DNA from: Flagellimonas meridianipacifica
Lineage (GTDB): Bacteria; Bacteroidota; Bacteroidia; Flavobacteriales; Flavobacteriaceae
Assembly: GCF_003001695.1 (NCBI RefSeq)
Contig: NZ_PVYX01000002.1
Coordinates: forward strand, 1,674,001-1,738,000
Length of the DNA: 64,000 nt
Reading direction: 5' to 3'
Shown: piece after piece, positions 44,099 through 52,946 of the stretch
Position numbering within the stretch: the first letter of the stretch is position 1
Layout of the letters: each line of letters opens with the position of its first letter
Made by a program: the position numbers and the translations under genes
The notes under the pieces: generated by a model
Told to the model about the DNA's origin: nothing
Seen by the model: only the letters and a program-made list of their open reading frames with translations
Databases searched by the model: none

Positions 44099-45052
44099 TC
44101 AAAGCTGTTCTAAACAACCCAAAACATTCTTTGTAATACGTTTTTGAATATTGGAAACATCGGCTTTATCAAAGCTTCCCCCAGTAATACTTTCATAGAG
44201 TTCAATATAACGGTCAGAAACTGTTTGGATGTAATCATCACTCATCTCCGGAACTCTTTGTCCTTCAAGCCCTTGAAAACCACTGGATATAAGCCATTGC
44301 CTCACAAATTCTTTGGACAATTGCTTTTGGGCCTCTCCCTTCTCTTGCCGCTCTTCATAACCCTCGACATAAAAGTAACGAGATGAATCCGGTGTATGTA
44401 TTTCATCAATCAATACAATTTCACCTTCTTTGGTTTTGCCAAATTCGTACTTCGTATCCACCAAAATCAACCCTTGACCAGCAGCCAAATCAGTTCCTCT
44501 TTGAAAAAGCTTTCGGGTATACTCTTCAAGAATTAGGTAGTCTTCTTCAGAAACAATGCCTCTCGCAAGAATTTCTTCCCTTGAAATATCTTCATCATGG
44601 TCTCCTTTTTCTGCTTTCGTGGCCGGAGTGATTATTGGTTCAGGAAATTTATCATTTTCTTTCATTCCTTCAGGCATGGCTACCCCGCATAACACTCGTT
44701 TCCCTGCCTTATATTCCCTAGCTGCGTGACCAGAAAGATAGCCCCGAATTACCATTTCAACCTTGAATGGCTCGCATGCTTTCCCTACAGCAACATTCGG
44801 GTCTGGCGTAGCCAAAAGCCAGTTGGGAACCAAGTCCTCTGTAGCTTTCATCATTTGAGTGGCAATCTGATTGAGAATCTGACCTTTATAAGGTATTCCC
44901 TTTGGCATTACTACGTCAAAAGCAGATAGACGGTCTGTAGCAATCATCACCAAAATATCATTGTCCAAGGTGTACACTTCGCGAACTTTACCTTTATACA
45001 CTGAACGTTGTCCTGGAAACTGAAAATTGGTTTCCATCAAGGTATTGGCCAT
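44099..45052 (-). CDS. purC: Phosphoribosylaminoimidazole-succinocarboxamide synthase
   Basis: A 317-residue SAICAR synthase of purine biosynthesis, joining aspartate to CAIR with ATP. The ATP-binding start [38 protein letters not shown] is typical, as are [17 protein letters not shown] and [11 protein letters not shown] with [12 protein letters not shown]. The length fits the longer PurC type found in Bacteroidota and yeast. It follows phoH with a four-base gap, so the two are co-transcribed. Confidence 0.95.
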   Translation of the reverse strand: MANTLMETNFQFPGQRSVYKGKVREVYTLDNDILVMIATDRLSAFDVVMPKGIPYKGQILNQIATQMMKATEDLVPNWLLATPDPNVAVGKACEPFKVEMVIRGYLSGHAAREYKAGKRVLCGVAMPEGMKENDKFPEPIITPATKAEKGDHDEDISREEILARGIVSEEDYLILEEYTRKLFQRGTDLAAGQGLILVDTKYEFGKTKEGEIVLIDEIHTPDSSRYFYVEGYEERQEKGEAQKQLSKEFVRQWLISSGFQGLEGQRVPEMSDDYIQTVSDRYIELYESITGGSFDKADVSNIQKRITKNVLGCLEQL

Positions 45053-45056
45053 ACTG

Positions 45057-46010
45057 CTAGTTTTGGTGTTCTATGTTCTTGTAGGCGTCTATTACCTTTT
45101 TGACCAACTTATGTCGAATGACGTCTTTATCATCAAGATAAATGATACCAATGCCCTTCACATTTTTTAAAATAAGTAGTGCTTCTTTGAGGCCAGAGAT
45201 AACTCTTCTAGGCAAATCAATCTGACCTGGGTCTCCTGTAAGCAAGAACTTTGCATTTTTCCCCATACGTGTCAAAAACATTTTCATCTGGGCATGGGTT
45301 GTGTTTTGGGCTTCGTCCAAGATTACGAAGGCATTGTCCAACGTTCTACCCCGCATGAAGGCCATAGGCGCTATTTGTATGGTACCGTCCTCTATGTATT
45401 TGGCCAACTTTTCCGGGGCAATCATATCCCGTAAAGCGTCATACAGAGGCTGCATATAGGGATCGAGCTTCTCTTTTAAATCGCCTGGCAAGAAACCAAG
45501 GTTCTCCCCCGCTTCAACAGCAGGACGTGTTAAGATGATGCGCTTCACCTGTTTTTCTTTCAAAGCCTTTACTGCCAAAGCAACACCGGTGTATGTTTTT
45601 CCAGTACCAGCGGGGCCAATAGCGAAAACCATATCGTTTTCCCTACACAAATCCACCATTTTTCTTTGGTTAAGCGTTTGCGCTTTTATCAATCTACCAC
45701 TGACTCCATGAACCAATACTTCATTGCTCGCCTTTGAAGATTGATAATCCTCTTCGCCATTACTGGTCAAAACACGTTCTATCATGTTTTCATCCAGCTT
45801 GTTGTACTTGGCAAAGTGAGAGGTCAACATATCAAAACGTTGGTCAAATTCCTCTAAAAGCTCTTCATCACCATAGACCTTTATCTTATTGCCTCTGGCT
45901 ACAATCTTAAGTTTGGGAAAATACTTTTTAAGGAGTTCTATGTTCTCATTGCGCTGCCCAAAAAAATCTTGGGGGCTTATTTCTGTAAGTTCAATAATGA
46001 GTTCGTTCAA
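45057..46010 (-). CDS. phoH: PhoH family ATPase (YbeZ-like)
   Basis: A 317-residue P-loop ATPase. Walker A is in [22 protein letters not shown], Walker B in [28 protein letters not shown], and a sensor region reads [18 protein letters not shown]. Residues 1-100 form a KH-like N-terminal domain. PhoH/YbeZ works with the RNase YbeY in ribosome quality control in other bacteria; ybeY is not in the window. It is the first gene of the phoH-purC operon and is divergent from the SAM hydrolase gene. Confidence 0.93.
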   Translation of the reverse strand: MNELIIELTEISPQDFFGQRNENIELLKKYFPKLKIVARGNKIKVYGDEELLEEFDQRFDMLTSHFAKYNKLDENMIERVLTSNGEEDYQSSKASNEVLVHGVSGRLIKAQTLNQRKMVDLCRENDMVFAIGPAGTGKTYTGVALAVKALKEKQVKRIILTRPAVEAGENLGFLPGDLKEKLDPYMQPLYDALRDMIAPEKLAKYIEDGTIQIAPMAFMRGRTLDNAFVILDEAQNTTHAQMKMFLTRMGKNAKFLLTGDPGQIDLPRRVISGLKEALLILKNVKGIGIIYLDDKDVIRHKLVKKVIDAYKNIEHQN

Positions 46011-46132
46011 AAAAAGAGGGGTGTTTTAGGGTTATTTTCGAAGAAATGTTTTCGTTCTAATTTGTTTATTTTTACCCCACAAACTTAACCAAAAATCATT
46101 TTGGGCGCCGAAAAACATATCAACAGTATTGC

Positions 46133-46963
46133 ATGGCAATCATAACTTTAACTACTGATTTTGGGCAAAAAGACCACTTTGTAGGCGCCATAAAGGGAAC
46201 TATTCTAAACCATGTATCTGAAGTAACTGTTGTTGACATTTCCCACACAATTAGTCCTTTTAATATTCAAGAATGCGCCTATATACTGAAGAACAGTTAC
46301 CATTATTTCCCTAAGGGAACCATTCATTTGATTGGTGTGGATTCCGAGCTTTCTCCAGAGAATGAGCACATTGTGGTTGAGGCAGATGGTCATTTTTTTA
46401 TTGGGGCCAACAATGGAATCATATCCCTAGTAACTTCTGATTTAAATATTGATTCCATTATGGAAATCATTTTACCACAAGATGAGATAGATTCATTCCC
46501 TGCACTGGCGGTTTTTGTCCCGGTGGCATGCCATTTGGCCCGTGGCGGAAAGTTGGAAGTCATAGGTCGGCCTTTTAAAAATCTTAAGGAATCCAAAGAA
46601 TTTGAACCTAGAATTACCAATGACGGAAGAACCATTATTGGCAATGTAATTTACATTGATAATTATGGAAATGCTGTCACCAATATTCGGAAAACCCTTT
46701 TTGAAGCCTATCGAAATGGAAGGGATTTCGAAATAGTCGCGAGAACCAACAAAATAAGAACCTTGCACAATGCCTATAATGGCATTATTAATTATGAACT
46801 TGACAAAGGTCAAAGGAAGGGGCCAGGAGATGCATTAGCCTTATTTAATACTGCGGGTCTTGTGGAGCTGTCCATTTATAAAAGTGATTTAAATAGTGTT
46901 GGAGGAGCTTCCACCCTATTGGGACTTAACTATCGCGATACCATAACCATTAATTTTTTATAA
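46133..46963 (+). CDS. SAM hydrolase (S-adenosyl-L-methionine hydroxide adenosyltransferase, DUF62)
   Basis: A 276-residue protein of the DUF62/chlorinase-fluorinase superfamily. The N-terminal signature is clear (ITLTTDFGQKDHFVGAIKGTI), with VDISHTISPFNIQECAYIL and the later IYIDNYGNAVTNI. Most members hydrolyse SAM to adenosine and methionine using an activated water. Halogenase activity needs special active-site residues that I do not see reason to assume. The next gene's ATG immediately follows its stop. Confidence 0.9.
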   Translation: MAIITLTTDFGQKDHFVGAIKGTILNHVSEVTVVDISHTISPFNIQECAYILKNSYHYFPKGTIHLIGVDSELSPENEHIVVEADGHFFIGANNGIISLVTSDLNIDSIMEIILPQDEIDSFPALAVFVPVACHLARGGKLEVIGRPFKNLKESKEFEPRITNDGRTIIGNVIYIDNYGNAVTNIRKTLFEAYRNGRDFEIVARTNKIRTLHNAYNGIINYELDKGQRKGPGDALALFNTAGLVELSIYKSDLNSVGGASTLLGLNYRDTITINFL

Positions 46964-47266
46964 ATGTTGATACGCATTGTAAAATTGACCTTTAAACCCG
47001 AAAATATCGCTAGTTTTGAAAGCATTTTTGAATCATCCAAACACACAATATTGGGATTTTCAGGTTGTAACTTATTGGAATTGTACCAAGACATAGAACG
47101 TCCAAACATATTTTTCACCTACAGTTTCTGGGAAAATGAATCTTGCTTGGAGGCCTACAGAAATTCAAGCTTTTTTAAAGAAGTTTGGCAGAATACCAAA
47201 ACCTTGTTTTCCGAAAAGCCAGAGGCATGGAGCGTCAACAAACTTCAATCTTCAAATGAATTTTAA
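46964..47266 (+). CDS. Antibiotic biosynthesis monooxygenase (ABM) domain protein
   Basis: A 100-residue dimeric alpha/beta-barrel type protein (MLIRIVKLTFKPENIASFESIFESSKHTILGFSGCNLLELYQD, then FFTYSFWENESCLEAYRNSSFFKEVW). ABM-fold proteins include small oxygenases and heme-handling enzymes; the substrate is unknown. The ATG directly follows the SAM hydrolase stop, and its own stop overlaps the gldF ATG by one base, so it is translated as part of a four-gene operon. Confidence 0.85.
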   Translation: MLIRIVKLTFKPENIASFESIFESSKHTILGFSGCNLLELYQDIERPNIFFTYSFWENESCLEAYRNSSFFKEVWQNTKTLFSEKPEAWSVNKLQSSNEF

Positions 47267-47997
47267 TGTTTGCAGTTTTTAGAAGAGAAATCCAATCATT
47301 TTTTACAGCACCCATTGGCTATCTTATAGTTGGATTGTTCCTCTTGCTGAATGGTTTGTTCCTTTGGGTTTTTAAAGGAGATTACAACATTTTTGATTAT
47401 GGCTTTGCAGACCTTGGCAACTTCTTTTTATTGGCTCCTTGGGTTTTTATATTTCTTATTCCTGCCATAACCATGAAGAGTTTTTCTGAAGAACGAAAGC
47501 TTGGCACCCTCGAATTGCTATTGATAAAGCCTATTTCTATCTGGAAAATGATCCTTGGAAAGTTTTTCGGAACCTTTTCTCTTTGTTTGATTGCCATAAT
47601 ACCAACCATAATATACGTGTTTGCCATATCTGATTTGGGCATCATTCCAGGAAACTATGATTTGGGCGTCGTACTCGGGTCTTATTTTGGCCTTCTTTTT
47701 CTTATTTCGGCTTACGTTGGTATAGGTCTTTTTGCTTCTACCCTATCGGAGAATCAGATTGTCGCATTTATCATTGGAATTTTGCTTTGTTTCTTGTTGT
47801 TCAACGGGTTTGATGCTTTCTCCACTTTGTTTCCCAATGGAGATACACAGCTTCAAATCCAACAGCTGGGGGCGAGAGTCCATTTTGATAGCATAGCCAG
47901 GGGAATCATGGATACACGGGATTTGATTTATTTCTTATCCATAGCCTTTTTCTTTTTGTATTTGACCCATGCACGATTAAGCCGTTTGACCCAATGA
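47266..47997 (+). CDS. gldF: Gliding-motility ABC transporter permease GldF
   Basis: A 243-residue membrane protein with six helices, beginning MFAVFRREIQSFFTAPIGYLIVGLFLLLNGLFLWVF and carrying AITMKSFSEERKLGTLELLLIKPISIWKMILGKF, typical of ABC-2 permeases and of GldF. With GldA (ATPase, not in the window) and GldG it forms an ABC transporter linked to gliding motility in Flavobacterium. It overlaps gldG by four bases. Confidence 0.94.
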   Translation: MFAVFRREIQSFFTAPIGYLIVGLFLLLNGLFLWVFKGDYNIFDYGFADLGNFFLLAPWVFIFLIPAITMKSFSEERKLGTLELLLIKPISIWKMILGKFFGTFSLCLIAIIPTIIYVFAISDLGIIPGNYDLGVVLGSYFGLLFLISAYVGIGLFASTLSENQIVAFIIGILLCFLLFNGFDAFSTLFPNGDTQLQIQQLGARVHFDSIARGIMDTRDLIYFLSIAFFFLYLTHARLSRLTQ

Positions 47998-49661
47998 AAG
48001 GAAAGTTTGTTATTAGTATTATAAAAGGTCTGGCAATTCTTCTTTTGCTAAATATTTTGGGAAGTTTTATCTACAAAAGATTTGACTTAACCGAAGATGC
48101 TCGCTTTACCCTGTCAGAGCCTGCTATGAAAGCTGTAAAAAAGTTTAAAGGTCCCGTGATAATTGATGTTCTGTTGGATGGGAATATCCCACCCGAGTTT
48201 GCAAAACTGAAATCAGAAACGCTGCAATTGGTTAAATCCTTCTCTTCAATTAACAGTAATATCAAATTTAACCTTGTCAATCCTTTGGAAGACGAAGCGC
48301 AAAGTCAACAGACCATTTTGGATTTGCAACGTATTGGTTTGAAACCTGCCAATGTCACCGTCGAAGAAGGAGGCAAAGTGTCCCAAGAGCTTATTTTTCC
48401 ATGGGCCATGGTGAATTACAATGACCAAACGGTAAAAGTCCCTTTACTCAAAAATAAGCTGGGGTCAAGTGCCGAAGAACGTATCAATAACTCTGTGCAG
48501 CAATTGGAATATGTTTTTGCTGATGCGTTCACCAAGCTAAGTTTTAAAGAAAAGAAACGCATCGCAGTAATAAAGGGTAATGGGGAGTTGGATGACATCT
48601 ATATAGCCGACTATCTCACTTCAATACGGGATTACTATAATTTGGGAATCATCACTTTGGATTCAGTGGCCGGCAACCCTCAGGCAGTTCTGGACCAACT
48701 GAACAATTTTGATTTGGCACTCATTGCCAAGCCGACAAAAGCCTTTTCTGAAAAAGAAAAATATGTATTGGACCAGTTTATTGTGAATGGAGGCAAATCC
48801 ATTTGGCTCATTGATAAAGTGGCCATGGAAGTAGACAGTATATTTGCAGGCGGTGGTAAGGCCATGGCCCTTCCAAGGGAACTAAACCTGAATGATTTCT
48901 TTTTCAAATATGGCGTTCGCATTAATCCAGTGCTTGTAAATGACCTTTACTTTACTCAAATCGTATTGGCATCTGGAGAAGGAAATGATTCACAATTCAA
49001 TCCAGTGCCCTGGTACTATAATCCCATGGTTTTTTCAAAAAACAGCCACCCCATCAACTCCAATATCGAAGCTGTGCGCTATCAATTTGCAAATTCAATT
49101 GATTTGTTGGATAATGGCTATGAGAAAACGATTTTGCTACAAAGTTCACCATTGTCCAAAACCGAGGGAACGCCCAAACAAATTGGTTTGGATATTTTGA
49201 ACACGCCTCCAAACAAAGATTCTTATAATGATGGGAATCAACCTTTGGCTGTACTGGTGGAAGGAGAATTCAGCTCTGCCTATAAAAACAGGGTCAAGCC
49301 CTTTCAACCAAAGAACGCTGTGGAAGATGGAGAAGCTAACAAGATGATTGTCATTGCTGATGGAGATCTTATAAAAAACCAACTACGGAACGGTCAACCC
49401 CTTGAACTCGGGTTTGATAAATGGACAAGCAGCTTTTACGGTAACAAGGAATTTTTGATTAACTGTACCAACTACCTCTTGGATGATACCGGACTTATAA
49501 ACATCCGGAACAAAAAAGTGACCATCCCAGTTTTGGACGTAGAAAAGGTAGCGAACAAAAGAACCAAATGGCGGTTACTGAACATAGGGCTTCCCGTGGT
49601 TTTAACGCTGCTATCGGGATTGGCTTTCGGCTATTTCCGAAAACGGAAATATAGCACGTAA
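47994..49661 (+). CDS. gldG: Gliding-motility ABC transporter substrate-binding-like protein GldG
   Basis: A 555-residue protein with an N-terminal membrane span (ISIIKGLAILLLLNILGSFIY), a long periplasmic part with the phrase DLTEDARFTLSEPAMKAVKKFKGPVIIDVLLDGN, and a C-terminal span (LLNIGLPVVLTLLSGLAFGYF) ahead of a basic tail. This is the usual GldG layout (ABC-type uncharacterised transport domain). It is translationally coupled to gldF. Confidence 0.94.
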   Translation: MKGKFVISIIKGLAILLLLNILGSFIYKRFDLTEDARFTLSEPAMKAVKKFKGPVIIDVLLDGNIPPEFAKLKSETLQLVKSFSSINSNIKFNLVNPLEDEAQSQQTILDLQRIGLKPANVTVEEGGKVSQELIFPWAMVNYNDQTVKVPLLKNKLGSSAEERINNSVQQLEYVFADAFTKLSFKEKKRIAVIKGNGELDDIYIADYLTSIRDYYNLGIITLDSVAGNPQAVLDQLNNFDLALIAKPTKAFSEKEKYVLDQFIVNGGKSIWLIDKVAMEVDSIFAGGGKAMALPRELNLNDFFFKYGVRINPVLVNDLYFTQIVLASGEGNDSQFNPVPWYYNPMVFSKNSHPINSNIEAVRYQFANSIDLLDNGYEKTILLQSSPLSKTEGTPKQIGLDILNTPPNKDSYNDGNQPLAVLVEGEFSSAYKNRVKPFQPKNAVEDGEANKMIVIADGDLIKNQLRNGQPLELGFDKWTSSFYGNKEFLINCTNYLLDDTGLINIRNKKVTIPVLDVEKVANKRTKWRLLNIGLPVVLTLLSGLAFGYFRKRKYST

Positions 49662-49700
49662 GTGTTGATAAATTTGTTTCTTAGCTTCGCTCATTTGAGA

Positions 49701-49708
49701 TATATTTG
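49701..49708 (+). promoter_or_regulatory. dnaN: -7 box of the dnaN promoter
   Basis: TATATTTG at 49701-49708 fits the -7 consensus 68 bases before the dnaN ATG. A TTTG lies at 49673-49676, four to five bases farther than ideal, so the -33 element is uncertain. Confidence 0.45.
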
Positions 49709-49776
49709 TTTTTATCGATTTAGTTTTGGCCGATTGACGTGATGGGCTCGAACAAAATTCCAAAAGACTTTCTTTA

Positions 49777-50895
49777 ATGAAATTTATAGTATCCAGTACA
49801 TATTTATTAAAACATCTTCAGGTTTTAGGTGGGGTTATCAATAACAGCAACACCTTGCCAATTTTGGACAATTTTTTGTTCGACTTAAAGCAGAATAAGT
49901 TAACGGTATCTGCTTCCGATTTGGAAACCACTATGAGCTCTGTTTTGGATGTTGATTCCGATTCCGAGGGTGCTATTGCGGTACCAGCAAGAATTCTTTT
50001 GGATACTTTAAAAACATTTGCGGAACAACCCCTAACCTTTGTCGTTGAAGATAATAATACGGTTGAAATCAGTTCCAATCATGGAAAATATGCCCTTGCT
50101 TATGCTGACGGGGCTGAATTCCCCAAGGCCATAGAGGTTTCTAATCCTAGTTCCACGGTACTTCTAGGAGATATATTGGCGACCGCTATCAACAAAACGA
50201 TTTTTGCAGCTGGCAATGACGACCTGAGACCAGTAATGAGTGGTGTATTTTTTCAGTTTTCAACAGAGAACCTAACTTTTGTAGCCACTGATGCCCATAA
50301 ATTGGTAAAGTATCAACGTACTGATGTAAAGGCAAATCAGACCGCCGAATTTATAATGCCCAAAAAGCCTTTGAATCTTTTGAAGGGAATTTTGGCAGGT
50401 TCAGAATCTGAGGTTACCATTGAGTACAATGATAGCAATGCCAAGTTTATTTTTGATAATACCGAGCTTATTTGTAGGCTAATAGATGGAAAATACCCCA
50501 ATTACGAAGCGGTCATTCCTAAAGAGAATCCAAATGTACTCTCTATTTCCAGAGGACAGTTTTTGGGTTCGGTGCGAAGGGTATCCATTTACTCCAATAA
50601 AACCACCCATCAAATCCGGTTGAAAATTGCTGGAGCGGAATTGAATATTTCAGCAGAAGACGTGGATTACAGCAATAAGGCGGACGAACGTTTGTCTTGT
50701 TCCTACCAAGGGGATGATATGCAAATAGGTTTCAATTCCAGATTTTTGGTAGAAATGTTGGGCAATCTTTCCGCAGATGATGTCACTTTGGAGATGAGTC
50801 TTCCCAATCGTGCAGGTATTTTAACCCCTGCAGATGGATTGGATGAAGGCGAACATATCACTATGCTGGTTATGCCCGTTATGTTGAACAATTAG
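49777..50895 (+). CDS. dnaN: DNA polymerase III sliding clamp, beta subunit
   Basis: A 372-residue protein with three clamp domains of about 120 residues each and the usual start (MKFIVSSTYLLKHLQVLGGVINNSNTLPILDNFLF). Characteristic stretches are LRPVMSGVFFQF, ATDAHKLVKYQ, and the C-terminal binding pocket ending ITMLVMPVMLNN. It holds the replicative polymerase on DNA. No dnaA or gyrB is adjacent, as is normal for Bacteroidota. Confidence 0.96.
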   Translation: MKFIVSSTYLLKHLQVLGGVINNSNTLPILDNFLFDLKQNKLTVSASDLETTMSSVLDVDSDSEGAIAVPARILLDTLKTFAEQPLTFVVEDNNTVEISSNHGKYALAYADGAEFPKAIEVSNPSSTVLLGDILATAINKTIFAAGNDDLRPVMSGVFFQFSTENLTFVATDAHKLVKYQRTDVKANQTAEFIMPKKPLNLLKGILAGSESEVTIEYNDSNAKFIFDNTELICRLIDGKYPNYEAVIPKENPNVLSISRGQFLGSVRRVSIYSNKTTHQIRLKIAGAELNISAEDVDYSNKADERLSCSYQGDDMQIGFNSRFLVEMLGNLSADDVTLEMSLPNRAGILTPADGLDEGEHITMLVMPVMLNN

Positions 50896-50915
50896 TCACC
50901 AACCATAAAAATTGG

Positions 50916-50949
50916 AAAAAGCCAAGGCAAATGCTTTGGCTTTTTCTTT
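50916..50949. terminator. Bidirectional terminator between dnaN and the DUF4870 gene
   Basis: AAAAAGCCAAGGC pairs with GCTTTGGCTTTTT around an AAAT loop (one G-T pair), with a T run on the plus strand and an A run serving the minus strand. It lies 20 bases after the dnaN stop and next to the convergent stop. Confidence 0.9.
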
Positions 50950-51309
50950 TTATAGAAAAGGTATGGTCAAGAAATTTGATGGCGATTCTCCATTAGACGC
51001 TTTAACTGCATTTACTATCGGAAGCACAAACCCTAAAATAGCCACTCCAATTAAGCCTAATATCCCTAGACCTAAAAGTAAAATAGCCGGGATGCTTATC
51101 AATATATAAAGCAATAAGCTCAACTGTAAATTCACTGCCGCCTTACCATGCTCGTTCATTCCTTCTACACTTTTTCGAGAACTTAACCAGATAATCAGGG
51201 GTACAATAAATCCTCCAAATCCAATGGCGTAACTTAATAATTGGGTAAGGTGCATAATAGTTAGCAAGGTATTATCCTTGCGTAGAACATTTTGATTAAC
51301 TAATTCCAT
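50950..51309 (-). CDS. DUF4870 domain membrane protein
   Basis: A 119-residue protein with a hydrophobic helix (LTQLLSYAIGFGGFIVPLIIWLSS) followed by a charged turn (RKSVEGMNEHGKAAVNLQLSLLLYILISIPAIL) and a last helix (GLGILGLIGVAILGFVLPIVNAVKA). This is the DUF4870 pattern of small membrane proteins of unknown role. It is a single-gene unit convergent with dnaN. Confidence 0.88.
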   Translation of the reverse strand: MELVNQNVLRKDNTLLTIMHLTQLLSYAIGFGGFIVPLIIWLSSRKSVEGMNEHGKAAVNLQLSLLLYILISIPAILLLGLGILGLIGVAILGFVLPIVNAVKASNGESPSNFLTIPFL

Positions 51310-51380
51310 TTTTTGATTGATATTGATGATATAACATATTAGTATATAATTTCTTCATAACGTTACACTTGACTAATTTG

Positions 51381-51388
51381 TATTTTTG
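51381..51388 (+). promoter_or_regulatory. mnmE: Possible -7 box of mnmE, near-leaderless
   Basis: TATTTTTG at 51381-51388 fits TAnnTTTG but ends only five bases before the mnmE ATG, so transcription from it would give almost no leader. No -33 element is found at the right distance. Confidence 0.3.
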
Positions 51389-51393
51389 CGCCC

Positions 51394-52764
51394 ATGTCGT
51401 ATCAAGATACCATTGTAGCTTTGGCAACCCCTCCAGGCGTTGGGGCAATCGCAATAATTCGCGTATCAGGAGAAGAGGCTATTTCCATAGTCGACTCCTT
51501 GTTCGCCTCAGTTCGAGGGAAGAAATTGGGCAATCAAAAAACACATACTGTCCATTTGGGACATATTAAAGATGGAACCAAGGCATTGGATGAAGCATTG
51601 GTTTCAGTTTTTAAAGGCCCTAATTCCTATACAGGTGAGAATGTTGTTGAAATATCCTGCCACGGCTCTCCATATATCCAACAACAAATTGTACAGCTTT
51701 TATTGAGAAATGGCTGTAGAACTGCCTCGGCCGGTGAATTCACCCTAAGAGCATTTTTAAATGGAAAGATGGACCTCAGCCAAGCAGAAGCCGTTGCCGA
51801 TTTGATTGCCAGCGACAGTGCATCGGCCCATGAAATCGCATTGAAACAAATGCGGGGTGGATTCAGTAACGAAATTGAAGAATTGCGTCAAGAACTCTTG
51901 AACTTTGCCTCGCTGATTGAGTTGGAATTGGATTTTTCGCAAGAAGATGTTGAGTTTGCCAATAGAGATCAATTCAACACCCTTCTTTTAAAAATAAGCG
52001 AAGTCCTAAAAAAGCTCATTGATTCATTCTCTCTAGGAAATGTGATGAAACATGGGGTGCCTGTTGCCATAGTGGGAGAACCCAATGTTGGAAAGTCCAC
52101 CTTACTTAATGTGCTGTTGAATGAGGAAAAAGCCATTGTTAGCGATATTGCAGGTACCACTAGAGATGCCATTGAGGACCAAATAAGCATTAAAGGAATA
52201 AACTTTAGATTTATTGATACGGCAGGTATTCGAGATACCCAAGATACTGTCGAGCAAATTGGAATTGAACTTACTTTTTCAAAAATTAATAAGGCTAAAT
52301 TGGTTATTTACCTTTTTGATGGAAAAAACTATAATGATTCAACCCTCCAAGAAATCACAACAAAGTTTCCAGACAAACCTCTTTTGCCCATTTGCAACAA
52401 AACCGATACTTTGGATAAGGAAACGATGGAAAAATTAAAAGCTTCCGTTCCTGGCGTCTCATTTATATCGGCAAAAACTGGGGAAGGCGTTGAAACCTTG
52501 AAAGAAAAACTATATAATTCTGTTGAGACTGGGACCTTGAAAGGTGACAACATTGTTGTAAGCAACAGCAGACACTACGATGCCCTTTTGAAAGCACTGG
52601 AAGAAATACAAAAGGTAAAAGAGGGCTTGGATATCGGCGTAGCAGGAGATTTAATGGCCATAGATATTCGTCAAGCCTTGTTTCATTTAGGAGAAATTAC
52701 CGGAAGTGTAACCACAGATGATTTATTGGGAAATATTTTTTCCAACTTTTGCATCGGAAAATAA
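51394..52764 (+). CDS. mnmE: tRNA modification GTPase MnmE (TrmE)
   Basis: A 456-residue GTPase that, with MnmG, adds the carboxymethylaminomethyl group to wobble uridine 34 of certain tRNAs. The N-terminal folate-binding domain starts DTIVALATPPGVGAIAIIRVSG. The G domain has GEPNVGKSTLLN, DTAGIRDT and NKTD. The C-terminus ends in the conserved FCIGK with its essential Cys. The gene is intact. Its last codons match the place where SGI1-type islands integrate in other bacteria, and an integrase gene follows. Confidence 0.97.
   Translation: MSYQDTIVALATPPGVGAIAIIRVSGEEAISIVDSLFASVRGKKLGNQKTHTVHLGHIKDGTKALDEALVSVFKGPNSYTGENVVEISCHGSPYIQQQIVQLLLRNGCRTASAGEFTLRAFLNGKMDLSQAEAVADLIASDSASAHEIALKQMRGGFSNEIEELRQELLNFASLIELELDFSQEDVEFANRDQFNTLLLKISEVLKKLIDSFSLGNVMKHGVPVAIVGEPNVGKSTLLNVLLNEEKAIVSDIAGTTRDAIEDQISIKGINFRFIDTAGIRDTQDTVEQIGIELTFSKINKAKLVIYLFDGKNYNDSTLQEITTKFPDKPLLPICNKTDTLDKETMEKLKASVPGVSFISAKTGEGVETLKEKLYNSVETGTLKGDNIVVSNSRHYDALLKALEEIQKVKEGLDIGVAGDLMAIDIRQALFHLGEITGSVTTDDLLGNIFSNFCIGK
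52747..52764 (+). other. Candidate integration core (att) at the mnmE 3' end
   Basis: The last 18 bases of mnmE (encoding FCIGK and stop) correspond to the place that SGI1-family elements use as attB in trmE of Enterobacteria. A tyrosine integrase gene lies 182 bases away in the same direction. I saw no second copy in this window; the right-hand repeat would be outside it. Assignment is inference from position and integrase type. Confidence 0.45.
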
Positions 52765-52782
52765 ATAAGTTGATTTTTAAAT

Positions 52783-52823
52783 TTCATTTAGATTCATTTG
52801 TTTTCATTTAATTGATAATCAAT
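52783..52823 (+). repeat. Phased TTCATTTR repeats and a palindrome near the integrase
   Basis: TTCATTTA, TTCATTTG and TTCATTTA start at 52783, 52793 and 52803, an exact 10-bp period that places them on one face of the helix. They are followed directly by the palindrome ATTGATAATCAAT (52811-52823). They resemble integrase arm-type or excisionase sites. Confidence 0.6.
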
Positions 52824-52883
52824 AAGTTGTTTAAAAATATTTCTTTTCTTCGTTTCTTTTTATAGCCTATTTTCATACATTTA

Positions 52884-52943
52884 TTTCACCTAATTTTCAC
52901 CTTAACATGATTTTTGACAAAAGAGGTGAAAAAATTTCACCTC
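52884..52943 (+). promoter_or_regulatory. TTTCACCT operator-like array before the integrase ATG
   Basis: TTTCACCT occurs at 52884-52891, 52895-52902 and 52935-52942, with an inverted AGGTGAAA at 52924-52931. The last two form the perfect palindrome GAGGTGAAA-AAA-TTTCACCTC (52923-52943), ending three bases before the ATG at 52947. Such an array suggests autoregulation or arm-type integrase binding. Confidence 0.6.
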
Positions 52944-52946
52944 GAA

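Noticed and set aside
46133-46963. The DUF62 protein as a fluorinase or chlorinase linked to a natural product.
   Set aside because: Its neighbours are an ABM protein and gliding genes, and nothing in the sequence points away from the common SAM hydrolase activity.
49662-49776. The dnaN upstream region as a replication origin, given a TGTTGATAA motif.
   Set aside because: Only one imperfect DnaA-like 9-mer, no cluster or AT-rich unwinding element, and no dnaA or other origin-linked genes.
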